Of a DNA stretch of 11,118 bases, positions 1-7,665 are shown one piece after another. Below the pieces are notes generated by a model. It was not told the DNA's origin and searched no databases. It saw only the letters and a program-made list of their open reading frames with translations. Source of the DNA: Pseudomonadota bacterium (lineage in GTDB: Bacteria; Pseudomonadota; Alphaproteobacteria; Rhizobiales; Rhizobiaceae); NCBI GenBank assembly GCA_023435335.1, contig JAEYRU010000046.1, positions 1 to 11,118 on the forward strand. The letters are read 5' to 3'. Positions within the stretch are counted from its first letter, which is position 1. Each line of letters starts with the position of its first letter. Position numbers and translations under genes: made by a program.

Positions 1-778
1 ACGGCGGCAGCGCGCTCGCCTGTTCCACGATGAGCGAGCCAACCGTGATCCCGAGCGTCGCGTTCTGGATGCCGGTCTCGATCGAGATCGCCGTTGCCTG
101 GCGGCCGTCCAGCGAAGTCAGCCGGGCCAGCCCGACCCCGATCGCCAGCAGCACCACGTTCAGCACCACCACGGCCGGGCCGAGGACGGGGAGGTTCTCC
201 ACGAACAGCGACCAGTTCGAGGCGAGCGCGCCGACCACCACGACGACGAAGAGCACGACAGCGAGCTTCTCCACGAAGCCTTCGACGCTCGTGGTGAGGC
301 CGGACGCGAAGTGGCGCAGCAGCATGCCGAGCACCACCGGCACGGCGGTGATGAGGAACATGGCGACCGCCAGCGATGTGACGTTCACCGGCGGGGCGTC
401 GACACCCATGAAATGGTCGGCCGCGAAGGCCACGAGCAGCGGCACGGTCGCCACCGAGACGAGGCTGATCACGCCCGTCATGGATATCGAGAGCGCGAGG
501 TCGCCGCGTGCGAACTTGGTGAGGATATTGGAGGTCACCCCGCCCGGACAGAAGGAGAGGATCATCATGCCGACCGCCAGTTCCGCCGGCAGCCGGAACA
601 TGACCGCGATCGCGTAGGCGACCAGCGGGAGGACGACAAGCTGCGCAAGCGCCCCGATGCCGAAGGCCCTGGGCGCGGCGAAGACACGGCGGAAGTCGTC
701 GAGTGTGAGCCCGAGCCCCAGCGAGAACATGATGACGGCGAGCGCCAGCGGCAGGAAAACCGTGATCAGACTGTCCAT
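1..778 (-). CDS. Bile acid:sodium symporter (BASS) family transporter, 3' end missing
   Basis: The gene reads right to left from the ATG at 778-776 and runs off the left edge, giving 259 codons with no stop. A strong Shine-Dalgarno sequence (GGGAGGGG) lies just upstream of the start. The product is almost wholly hydrophobic, with about eight membrane segments visible. It carries two hallmarks of the BASS/SBF family: CPGGVTSNI at residues 77-85 and TGIQNATLG at 235-243, both in the discontinuous helices that form the sodium and substrate site. Family members move bile acids, pantoate, 2-keto acids or other organic anions together with sodium across the inner membrane. The substrate here cannot be told from sequence. 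Full-length bacterial members are usually around 290-330 residues, so perhaps 40-60 residues are missing. It is in the same orientation as the L,D-transpeptidase upstream, but about 200 bases with two hairpins separate them, so it is probably an independent unit. Confidence 0.93.
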   Translation of the reverse strand, partial: MDSLITVFLPLALAVIMFSLGLGLTLDDFRRVFAAPRAFGIGALAQLVVLPLVAYAIAVMFRLPAELAVGMMILSFCPGGVTSNILTKFARGDLALSISMTGVISLVSVATVPLLVAFAADHFMGVDAPPVNVTSLAVAMFLITAVPVVLGMLLRHFASGLTTSVEGFVEKLAVVLFVVVVVGALASNWSLFVENLPVLGPAVVVLNVVLLAIGVGLARLTSLDGRQATAISIETGIQNATLGITVGSLIVEQASALPP

Positions 779-900
779 GAACCCCTCCCATTCGGCGAGC
801 GCGAGACCGCCAGCCGGTAGGGCACGATAGCGGAGCGCTACCGCTTGTGAAGGGTGCCCGGGCAGCTTCCACCGGTGTCGCCCGGTCGCGCCCCATGCTA

Positions 901-932
901 AGAAGGGCAGCGCGATGGTTCGCTGCCCTTCT
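901..932 (-). terminator. Perfect 12-bp hairpin downstream of the L,D-transpeptidase
   Basis: Bases 901-912 (AGAAGGGCAGCG) are the exact reverse complement of 921-932, leaving an 8-base loop. It lies about 50 bases past the stop of the minus-strand L,D-transpeptidase and before the BASS gene. Read on the minus strand, the stem ends CCCTTCT and is followed by TAGC, so the U-tract is poor. It is probably a transcription terminator or an mRNA 3'-end stabiliser. Confidence 0.55.
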
Positions 933-935
933 GGA

Positions 936-965
936 GGCCCCGGGCATCCCATCCTGCCCCGGGCC
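936..965 (-). terminator. GC-rich hairpin just after the L,D-transpeptidase stop
   Basis: Bases 936-945 (GGCCCCGGGC) pair with 956-965 (GCCCCGGGCC) over ten positions with one C-C mismatch and a 10-base loop. It starts 16 bases past the stop codon. With the perfect hairpin at 901-932 it forms a tandem pair of stem-loops. There is no U-tract, so on its own it would be a weak intrinsic terminator. Confidence 0.35.
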
Positions 966-981
966 GTCCCCCTTTATGCCG

Positions 982-1809
982 TCAGAGAACCACCACCGTC
1001 GCGCCGACTCCCACCCGCTCGTAGAGATCCGTCACGTCCTCATTGCGCATGCGTATGCAGCCCGAGGAGACGTTCTGGCCGATCGTCCACGGCGCATTGG
1101 TCCCGTGGATGCGATAGAGCGTCGAGCCGAGATAAAGGGCGCGCGCGCCGAGCGGGTTCTCCGGCCCGCCCTTCATGTGCACGGGCAGGATGCGGCCCTT
1201 CTTCTTCTCGCGCTCGATCATCTCGGCGGGCGGCCGCCAGTCCGGCCATTCGCGCTTCTGGCTGATCTTTTCGGTGCCTTTCCAGAGGAAACCTTCCTTG
1301 CCGACGCCGACGCCGTAGCGCCGCGCCTGTCCGCCAGACTCGACAAGGTAAAGGAGCTTCTCCCGCGTATCGATCACGATGGTGCCGGGCTTGTGCGGGC
1401 CGCTATAGGCGACGGTCTGCGGGAGGAACTTGGGATCGAGCTGCGGGATTGCCTGGCGCGCCGGGGCGGCCGCGATCGCTGCGGTCTGGACGGCGGGGTC
1501 GGCCTGCGGCAGGCCGCGCATCTGGCGTTCCGTCCTCAACGCCTGCTGGTGCTGCCTTTCCGCGAAACGCTCCGCACGCTGCTGCTGCCGGCGGGGTAAG
1601 GGCTCCGGCGCGAGGCCGACGGTAACGCCGCCGCGCTGGACGACCCGCGCAGGCTGGCCCGGGGCGCGGCGCAACTGCATGACCCACGGCGCGGTGAGGT
1701 CGGGGCTGACCACCAGCGGCGGGCGCTCGCCATAACGGTCCTGGGCGAGCGCCGGAGAAACGAACAGGCCGGAAGAAAGGGCGGCCACTACAAGGCAGAT
1801 TTTTTTCAT
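982..1809 (-). CDS. Secreted L,D-transpeptidase (YkuD domain)
   Basis: The predicted protein of 275 residues begins with a Sec signal peptide (MKKICLVVAALSSGLFVSPALA, likely cut after A22). A Gln/Arg/Ala/Pro-rich linker spans about residues 50-125, and a C-terminal YkuD catalytic domain runs from about 143 to 275. The active-site pattern is clear: H235 in IHGTN, then SSGCIRM with the nucleophile C251 and R253. H211 lies in PVHMKGG. Enzymes of this family act in the periplasm and form 3-3 cross-links in peptidoglycan or attach proteins to it; the exact reaction is not shown by sequence. I chose the ATG at 1809 because AAGAG sits 7 bases upstream and the signal peptide then starts with MKK. A GTG at 1824 in the same frame is possible but less good. 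No LysM or peptidoglycan-binding domain is present. It is divergent from tag and followed by two hairpins, so it is probably monocistronic. Confidence 0.93.
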   Translation of the reverse strand: MKKICLVVAALSSGLFVSPALAQDRYGERPPLVVSPDLTAPWVMQLRRAPGQPARVVQRGGVTVGLAPEPLPRRQQQRAERFAERQHQQALRTERQMRGLPQADPAVQTAAIAAAPARQAIPQLDPKFLPQTVAYSGPHKPGTIVIDTREKLLYLVESGGQARRYGVGVGKEGFLWKGTEKISQKREWPDWRPPAEMIEREKKKGRILPVHMKGGPENPLGARALYLGSTLYRIHGTNAPWTIGQNVSSGCIRMRNEDVTDLYERVGVGATVVVL

Positions 1810-1825
1810 CGACGGACTCTTCACA

Positions 1826-1838
1826 ATACGCAGCGTAT
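1826..1838. promoter_or_regulatory. Short perfect palindrome upstream of the L,D-transpeptidase
   Basis: ATACGC, one base, then GCGTAT form a perfect dyad 17-29 bases upstream of the L,D-transpeptidase start, in the divergent region shared with tag (1810-1988). It could be an operator or a small 5'-leader stem. No convincing -35/-10 pair was found around it. The rest of this 179-base region shows only an imperfect dyad at 1869-1884. Confidence 0.25.
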
Positions 1839-1988
1839 GAGCAGGCGCACTTTGCCGCGCCGCGCCGACCGAATCGTGAATCGGATTGCGTAAAATGCCG
1901 GATTTCCGCTGAAGCTTTTGTTGTGGTTACTGGCGCGTTCAGGAATCTGGTAAAGAGCCGGTTAAGCAGCCGGAGAGCGAGGCGAACG

Positions 1989-2627
1989 ATGGATGCACGA
2001 CAGGACGGCCTTATCGCCGGGCCCGATGGCGCGCTGCGCTGCTCCTGGCACGGCAACCAGCCCGACTACATGGAGTATCACGACCACGAATGGGGCCGCC
2101 CGGTCGCCAGCGACCGTCGCCTCTTCGAGAAGCTCTGCCTGGAGGGCTTCCAGTCGGGCCTGTCGTGGCTGACCATCCTGCGCAAGCGCCAGAACTTCCG
2201 CGACGCCTTCCACGACTTCGATTTCGAGGTGCTGGCCGGACATGGCGAGCGGGAGGTGGAAGTGCACATGCAGAACGCAGGCATCATCCGCCACCGCGCC
2301 AAGATTGCCTCCGTCCTCAACAATGCGCGCCGGGCAGTGGAGACGTGCGAGCGGCACGGCTCGCTGGCGAAGTTCCTGTGGTCGTTCGAACCTGAACCGG
2401 CCCAGCGCCCGCCGGTGTTGGACTTCGCGACACTGAAGGCCAACCCGAAGACCGATTATTCGACGCGGCTTTCGAAGGAACTGAAGGCGCTCGGCTGGAC
2501 TTTCGTCGGGCCCACGACCATCTACTCGCTCATGCAGGCCATGGGCATGGTCAACGACCACATCGAGGGGTGTATCTGCCGGCCGATCGTCGAACTCGAG
2601 CGCAGGCAATTCAAGCGGCCCGTCTGA
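1989..2627 (+). CDS. tag: DNA-3-methyladenine glycosylase I
   Basis: The 212-residue product aligns by eye along its whole length with E. coli Tag (187 residues). The enzyme removes 3-methyladenine from alkylated DNA, starting base excision repair in the cytoplasm. The zinc ligands known for the family are all present: C18, H31 (in YHDHEWG), H191 and C195 (in VNDHIEGC). The base-recognition residues correspond to Y30, E52 (in CLEGF) and W60 (in GLSWLTIL), and AGIIRHRAKI is the conserved helix-hairpin region. I chose the ATG at 1989 because GAGG lies 6 bases upstream and the protein then begins shortly before the conserved R-C-W segment. The same frame is open 22 codons further upstream, but that extension is Arg-rich and not family-like. 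The gene stands alone between a divergent transpeptidase and groESL, whose own promoter lies just downstream. Confidence 0.96.
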   Translation: MDARQDGLIAGPDGALRCSWHGNQPDYMEYHDHEWGRPVASDRRLFEKLCLEGFQSGLSWLTILRKRQNFRDAFHDFDFEVLAGHGEREVEVHMQNAGIIRHRAKIASVLNNARRAVETCERHGSLAKFLWSFEPEPAQRPPVLDFATLKANPKTDYSTRLSKELKALGWTFVGPTTIYSLMQAMGMVNDHIEGCICRPIVELERRQFKRPV

Positions 2628-2651
2628 GCCGGACATTGGCCGCCCGGTCAT

Positions 2652-2681
2652 CTTGACAGCGACAGACCCAGCGAATATCTG
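2652..2681 (+). promoter_or_regulatory. groESL promoter
   Basis: A perfect -35 hexamer TTGACA (2653-2658) is followed after 17 bases by TATCTG (2676-2681), a housekeeping-type promoter. The same stretch also fits an alphaproteobacterial heat-shock sigma (RpoH) promoter, with CTTGAC at 2652 and a TATCTGAG block resembling TATNTNNG. Transcription would start around 2687-2690, immediately before the CIRCE element. Which sigma factor uses it cannot be decided from sequence. Confidence 0.7.
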
Positions 2682-2690
2682 AGCGCCAGG

Positions 2691-2717
2691 TTAGCACTCA
2701 CCCAGGGAGAGTGCTAA
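2691..2717. promoter_or_regulatory. CIRCE operator (HrcA-binding site)
   Basis: TTAGCACTC, a 9-base spacer, and GAGTGCTAA form the complete, perfect CIRCE inverted repeat. CIRCE is the operator of the heat-shock repressor HrcA, which is itself kept active by GroESL, giving feedback control. Its position at the predicted transcript start is the classical one, 64 bases before the groES start codon. hrcA itself is not in this window. Confidence 0.97.
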
Positions 2718-2780
2718 CAGCGGCCGGCGGCTGCCGGACCGAGGATTGTTCATAAACATCCGCATCAAGGATTGATAGAC

Positions 2781-3077
2781 ATGGCAAAGACGAAGTTTCG
2801 CCCACTCCATGACCGCGTCGTCGTGCGTCGGCTCGAGTCGGAGGAGAAGACCAAGGGCGGCATCATCATCCCGGACACCGCCAAGGAAAAGCCGATGGAA
2901 GGCGAGGTCATCGCCGTCGGTTCGGGCGCCCGCGATGAGAGCGGCAAGCTTGTGCCGCTGGACGTCAAGGCCGGCGACAAGGTGCTGTTCGGCAAGTGGT
3001 CCGGCACCGAGGTCAAGCTCGATGGCGTCGAACTCCTCATCATGAAGGAGTCGGACATCATGGGCATCATCGGCTGA
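2781..3077 (+). CDS. groES: Co-chaperonin GroES (Hsp10)
   Basis: This 98-residue protein is a full-length GroES. It forms the heptameric lid that closes the GroEL folding chamber in the cytoplasm. FRPLHDRVVVRR at the N-terminus, the mobile loop (about residues 17-35, with the hydrophobic GGIII contact at 26-30) and the C-terminal LLIMKESDIMGII are typical. The start is the ATG at 2781, with AAGGA 9 bases upstream. A TTG three codons earlier is open in frame but would add only MID ahead of the conserved MAKTKFRPL. It is the first gene of the CIRCE-controlled operon, 76 bases before groEL. Confidence 0.98.
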   Translation: MAKTKFRPLHDRVVVRRLESEEKTKGGIIIPDTAKEKPMEGEVIAVGSGARDESGKLVPLDVKAGDKVLFGKWSGTEVKLDGVELLIMKESDIMGIIG

Positions 3078-3111
3078 TCTGCCGAACCCTCTCCATCACA
3101 GATTTTTCGGG

Positions 3112-3128
3112 ACCTGCTCGCAGCAGGT
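3112..3128 (+). other. Stem-loop between groES and groEL
   Basis: ACCTGCT (3112-3118) and AGCAGGT (3122-3128) form a perfect 7-bp stem with a CGC triloop in the 76-base spacer. It lies 14 bases before the groEL Shine-Dalgarno sequence (AGGAG, 3142-3146). No U-tract follows, so it is not a typical terminator. It may mark or protect an mRNA processing site that lets groEL accumulate separately from groES. Confidence 0.45.
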
Positions 3129-3153
3129 GCCCTTTCCATACAGGAGCTGAATA

Positions 3154-4797
<1,644 letters not shown>

Positions 4798-4823
4798 GCC
4801 AGGCCCATCCGGATTGCCAATCG

Positions 4824-4853
4824 AGGGGCGGCAGCGATGCCGCCCCTTTTTTT
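4824..4853 (+). terminator. Intrinsic terminator of groESL
   Basis: AGGGGCGGCA (4824-4833) and TGCCGCCCCT (4838-4847) form a perfect 10-bp stem with a GCGA tetraloop, followed directly by an uninterrupted run of T to 4853. It lies 26 bases after the groEL stop. This is the clearest rho-independent terminator in the window and should isolate groESL from the downstream membrane-protein gene. Confidence 0.95.
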
Positions 4854-4899
4854 CATTCCGCTGGCTTCGCCTATGCTGTGAAACGAGAGGGGGCGCCGA

Positions 4900-5334
4900 G
4901 TGCCGGAGTATTCCTACGCAGTCATATCGCTGGCGCTTTCCGCCTTCACCTCGGCGACGGTGCTGCCGGGCACGTCGGAGGCGGTATTCCTCGGGCTTTA
5001 CCTGACGGGGGCGGCGCCGGTCTTTCTGCTCTTCGTGGTGGCCAGCGTGGCCAACGTCGCGGGCTCCTGCGTCAACTGGATGATTGGCCGCTTCGCCGCG
5101 CGGCTGCGCGGCACGCGCTGGCTTCCCGAGAGCGACATGCTGGCGCGCGCTGAGCGCTGGTTCCACCGCTGGGGGAAATGGTCGCTGCTGCTCGCCTGGA
5201 CGCCATTCGTCGGCGACCCGCTCACCGTGGTCGCCGGTCTTCTGCGCGTCCCGTTCCTCACCTTCCTGGTGCTAGTGGCGATTGCCAAGACCGCGCGCTA
5301 CGCGGCGCTCATGTGGTTTGCCGGGCAGCTTTGA
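4900..5334 (+). CDS. yqaA: YqaA-family (DedA-like) inner-membrane protein
   Basis: The 144-residue hydrophobic protein resembles E. coli YqaA, a short member of the SNARE-associated/DedA/VTT superfamily. Shared features include the N-terminal LSAFTSATVLPGTSEAV block (14-29), a central amphipathic segment (about 65-92), the proline-glycine re-entrant WTPFVGDPLTVVAGLLRVP (100-118) and the C-terminal KTARY (130-134). Related proteins are implicated in lipid flipping and envelope homeostasis, but YqaA itself has no settled function. The GTG start at 4900 is preceded by a GAGAGGGGG Shine-Dalgarno sequence. The ATG 27 bases upstream is in frame but runs straight into TGA. It follows the groESL terminator, so it needs its own promoter; TATGCT at 4872-4877 is a possible -10 without a good -35. 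Its last 26 bases overlap the end of livM on the opposite strand. Confidence 0.88.
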   Translation: MPEYSYAVISLALSAFTSATVLPGTSEAVFLGLYLTGAAPVFLLFVVASVANVAGSCVNWMIGRFAARLRGTRWLPESDMLARAERWFHRWGKWSLLLAWTPFVGDPLTVVAGLLRVPFLTFLVLVAIAKTARYAALMWFAGQL

Positions 5335-6664
5335 CGAGCGGATTGCCGGAGGCGCCGAGCGGCTGCGCCGTCCGCTCCGGGATCAGCCCGCGCGGCGCGA
5401 AGCGCATGACGAGCAGCAGTATCAGTCCCATGAGGAACAGCCGCATGTGAGGCGCCGCGTCCAGCATCCTCACGCGCACCACATTGCCGGGGTCCATGCC
5501 GGAAGTCAGGGTGCTCATCAGCCAGATGCCGGCGGGCTCCGCTTCCACCCAGACGAACCAGATGAGGAAGCCGCCGAGCACCGCGCCCCAGTTGTTGCCG
5601 GAGCCGCCCACGATCACCATCACCCAAATCAGGAAGGTGAAGCGCAGCGGGTTGTAGCTGCCGGGTGTGAGCTGCCCGTCGAGGGTCGTCAGCATGGCGC
5701 CGGCGAGGCCGACCACGGCGGAGCCGAGAATGAAGACCTGCAGGTGGCGGCGCGTCACGTCCTTGCCCATGGCGGCGGCCGCGTCGCGGTTGTCGCGGAT
5801 CGCGCGCATCATGCGGCCCCAGGGCGAGTTGAGCGCCTTCTCGGCGAACCACATCAGCACCGCCAGCACGACGGCGAAAAGCAGCGCGTAGCAGAGCTTC
5901 ACGAATATCGAGGAGAATACGATCGGGTTCGCGCCGAGCTGGGCGGAGAGGTCGAGGAACCATCCTGCCCGCTGCAACTCGATCTCGACCGGAACCGGGC
6001 GCGGCAGCCCGGTGACGTTCTTGACGCCGCGCGACAGCCAGTCCTCGTTCTTGATGACGGCGAGGATGATCTCGGAGATGCCGAGGGTCGCGATCGCCAG
6101 GTAGTCGGAGCGCAGCCCGAGCGCCACCTTGCCGATGAACCAGGCCGCGCCGGCCGCCAGCAGGCCGCCCACGATCCAGCCGGCCAGCACCGGCAGCCCG
6201 AGACCGCCCAGGTAGCCGGTCCGGGCTGGGTTGTATGCCTCGATGGCCTCCACCGTGGGGTCGAACACGGCGCGGAATATGAAGAAGCCGGCGGCCGCCG
6301 CCAGAACCGTGGCGACGAAGCGCCAGCGGCCGGTGAGCCGCCGGCGGATGAGCACGATAACCGCGATGGTGCCGAGCAGGGCCGCGGCCGAGAACAACAG
6401 GCCCAGCCCGCCTGCCTCCCAGGCACCGGCCACCGGCGGCATGGAGGTGATTACGACCGCCAGGCCGCCCAGCGCGGCGAAGCCCATGATGCCGACGTTG
6501 AACAGGCCGGCGTAGCCCCACTGGATGTTGACGCCCAGCGCCATGATCGCGGAGATCAGGCAGAGGTTCAGGATCGTCAGGCTGAGGTTCCAGCTCTGGA
6601 ACACGCCGACGCCGACGAGCAGCAGCGCCATCACGCCGTAGAGGATCAGGCCGCGCCCGCTCAC
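5309..6664 (-). CDS. livM: Branched-chain amino acid-type ABC transporter permease LivM
   Basis: The 451-residue inner-membrane permease is one of the two membrane subunits of the HAAT-family importer encoded here. The BPD_transp_2 core is seen in NIQWGYAGLFNVGIMGFAALGG (47-67), LRSDYLAIATLGISEII (184-200) and the cytoplasmic EAA-like ATPase-contact loop SPWGRMMRAIRDNRDAAAAMG (280-300). I chose the GTG at 6664 because its first four bases (GTGA) overlap the livH stop and GGGAGGG lies just upstream. The frame stays open for another 272 codons upstream, but that is an alternative reading of livH. E. coli LivM has 425 residues. Here two extra hydrophobic segments (about 88-106 and 114-134) sit between the GYAG motif and the LRSDYLA block. 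It is the last gene of the operon, and its end overlaps yqaA by 26 bases with no terminator visible. Confidence 0.93.
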   Translation of the reverse strand: MSGRGLILYGVMALLLVGVGVFQSWNLSLTILNLCLISAIMALGVNIQWGYAGLFNVGIMGFAALGGLAVVITSMPPVAGAWEAGGLGLLFSAAALLGTIAVIVLIRRRLTGRWRFVATVLAAAAGFFIFRAVFDPTVEAIEAYNPARTGYLGGLGLPVLAGWIVGGLLAAGAAWFIGKVALGLRSDYLAIATLGISEIILAVIKNEDWLSRGVKNVTGLPRPVPVEIELQRAGWFLDLSAQLGANPIVFSSIFVKLCYALLFAVVLAVLMWFAEKALNSPWGRMMRAIRDNRDAAAAMGKDVTRRHLQVFILGSAVVGLAGAMLTTLDGQLTPGSYNPLRFTFLIWVMVIVGGSGNNWGAVLGGFLIWFVWVEAEPAGIWLMSTLTSGMDPGNVVRVRMLDAAPHMRLFLMGLILLLVMRFAPRGLIPERTAQPLGASGNPLVKAARQTT

Positions 6665-7662
6665 AGCACCCTCCCGCGGAAAATCCCGGTCGGCCGTACC
6701 AAAAGCACGATGACCAGGATGACGAAGGAGACGGCGAATTTGTATTCGGTGGAGAGCAATTGCACCAGGCTGTCCGGTTGCATTCCGAGATATTCGAGAA
6801 AGCGCTTGTAGGCGTAGGTGATGGTCACCTCCGAGAAGGCGATGACGAAGCCGCCGGCGATAGCGCCGAAGGGCTGCCCTATGCCGCCGACGATCGCTGC
6901 CGCGAAGATGGGCAGCAGCAGCTGGAAGTAGGTGAACGGCTTGAAGCTCTTGTCGAGCCCGTAGAGAACGCCGGCGATCGTGGCGAGGCTGGCCGCGATT
7001 GTCCAGGTGATCGCCACCACCCGCTCGGGGCTGATGCCCGACAGGAGCGCCAGATCCTCGTTGTCGGAATAGGCGCGCATCGCCTTGCCGGTGCGCGTCT
7101 TCTTGAGGAACCAGAACAGCCACAGGACCACGACGACGGCGACGATCAGCGTGATCGCCACCGTCAGCCTTACGGTAAGGCCCTCGGCCAGCCCGGTCAG
7201 ATCGCGGAAGTCGCGCGCATTGATGATGAAGCGGGCGCCGTCGGCGAAGCGCTGGTCGTCGACCCCAATGACGAAGCGAACGATGCCGTTGAGCATGAAC
7301 ATGACGCCGATCGACGCCATGACGAAGACGATGCCCGGCGCTTTCTGCGCCCTGTAGAAGCGGTAGACCGCACGGTCCGCACCCAGCGAGAACAGGACCG
7401 CGCCCGCCATGCCGAAGGGCAGCGCCAGTAGCGCGGTCGGCAGCGGATCGATGCTGATCCCGGCCGACTGCATCCACCATGTCACGAGGATGGTGATCAT
7501 CGCGCCGAAGGCCATCAGGTCGCCGTGCGCGAAGTTGGAGAAGCGCAGGATGCCGTAGATCAGGGTGACGCCGAGCGCGCCGAGCGCCAGCTGCGCGCCG
7601 TAGGCGAGGCTCGGCACCAGCACGAAATTGGCGAAGAGGACGAGCGCATTGAGGAAATCCAT
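6661..7662 (-). CDS. livH: Branched-chain amino acid-type ABC transporter permease LivH
   Basis: This 333-residue inner-membrane protein is the partner permease of LivM. The family signature GVTLIYGILRFSNFAHGDLMAFGA (31-54) is intact, followed by about eight further hydrophobic segments. The C-terminal IVGGIGQPFGAIAGGFVIAFSE and VRPTGIFRG are typical of LivH/BraD proteins. The cytoplasmic loop TGKAMRAYSDNEDLALLSGI contacts the ATPase subunits. The ATG at 7662 starts 3 bases after the livF stop, and a G-rich ribosome site (CTGGGGGGC) overlaps the end of livF. Its stop overlaps the livM start by four bases. These tight junctions imply translational coupling and equal amounts of subunits. Confidence 0.95.
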   Translation of the reverse strand: MDFLNALVLFANFVLVPSLAYGAQLALGALGVTLIYGILRFSNFAHGDLMAFGAMITILVTWWMQSAGISIDPLPTALLALPFGMAGAVLFSLGADRAVYRFYRAQKAPGIVFVMASIGVMFMLNGIVRFVIGVDDQRFADGARFIINARDFRDLTGLAEGLTVRLTVAITLIVAVVVVLWLFWFLKKTRTGKAMRAYSDNEDLALLSGISPERVVAITWTIAASLATIAGVLYGLDKSFKPFTYFQLLLPIFAAAIVGGIGQPFGAIAGGFVIAFSEVTITYAYKRFLEYLGMQPDSLVQLLSTEYKFAVSFVILVIVLLVRPTGIFRGRVL

Positions 7663-7665
7663 CGC

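Noticed and set aside
30..820. Plus-strand open frames across the BASS transporter
   Set aside because: They are Ser/Thr/Arg- or His/Arg-rich shadows of a membrane protein whose two signature motifs are plain on the minus strand.
2615..2643. GCGGCC / GGCCGC inverted repeat around the tag stop codon
   Set aside because: It has a 6-bp stem with a 17-base loop and no U-tract, within GC-rich sequence where such pairs occur by chance. It is too weak to call a terminator.
5282..6811. A 509-codon open frame on the plus strand across livM
   Set aside because: The translation is low-complexity, rich in H, D, E, R and Q with no family features, and lies antisense to the clear livM permease. Long shadow frames are expected from high GC at third codon positions.
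6665..7480. Upstream extension of the livM frame by 272 codons
   Set aside because: It reads livH in another frame and gives Arg/His-rich nonsense. The GTG at 6664 with a good ribosome site and a 4-base overlap with livH is the sensible start.
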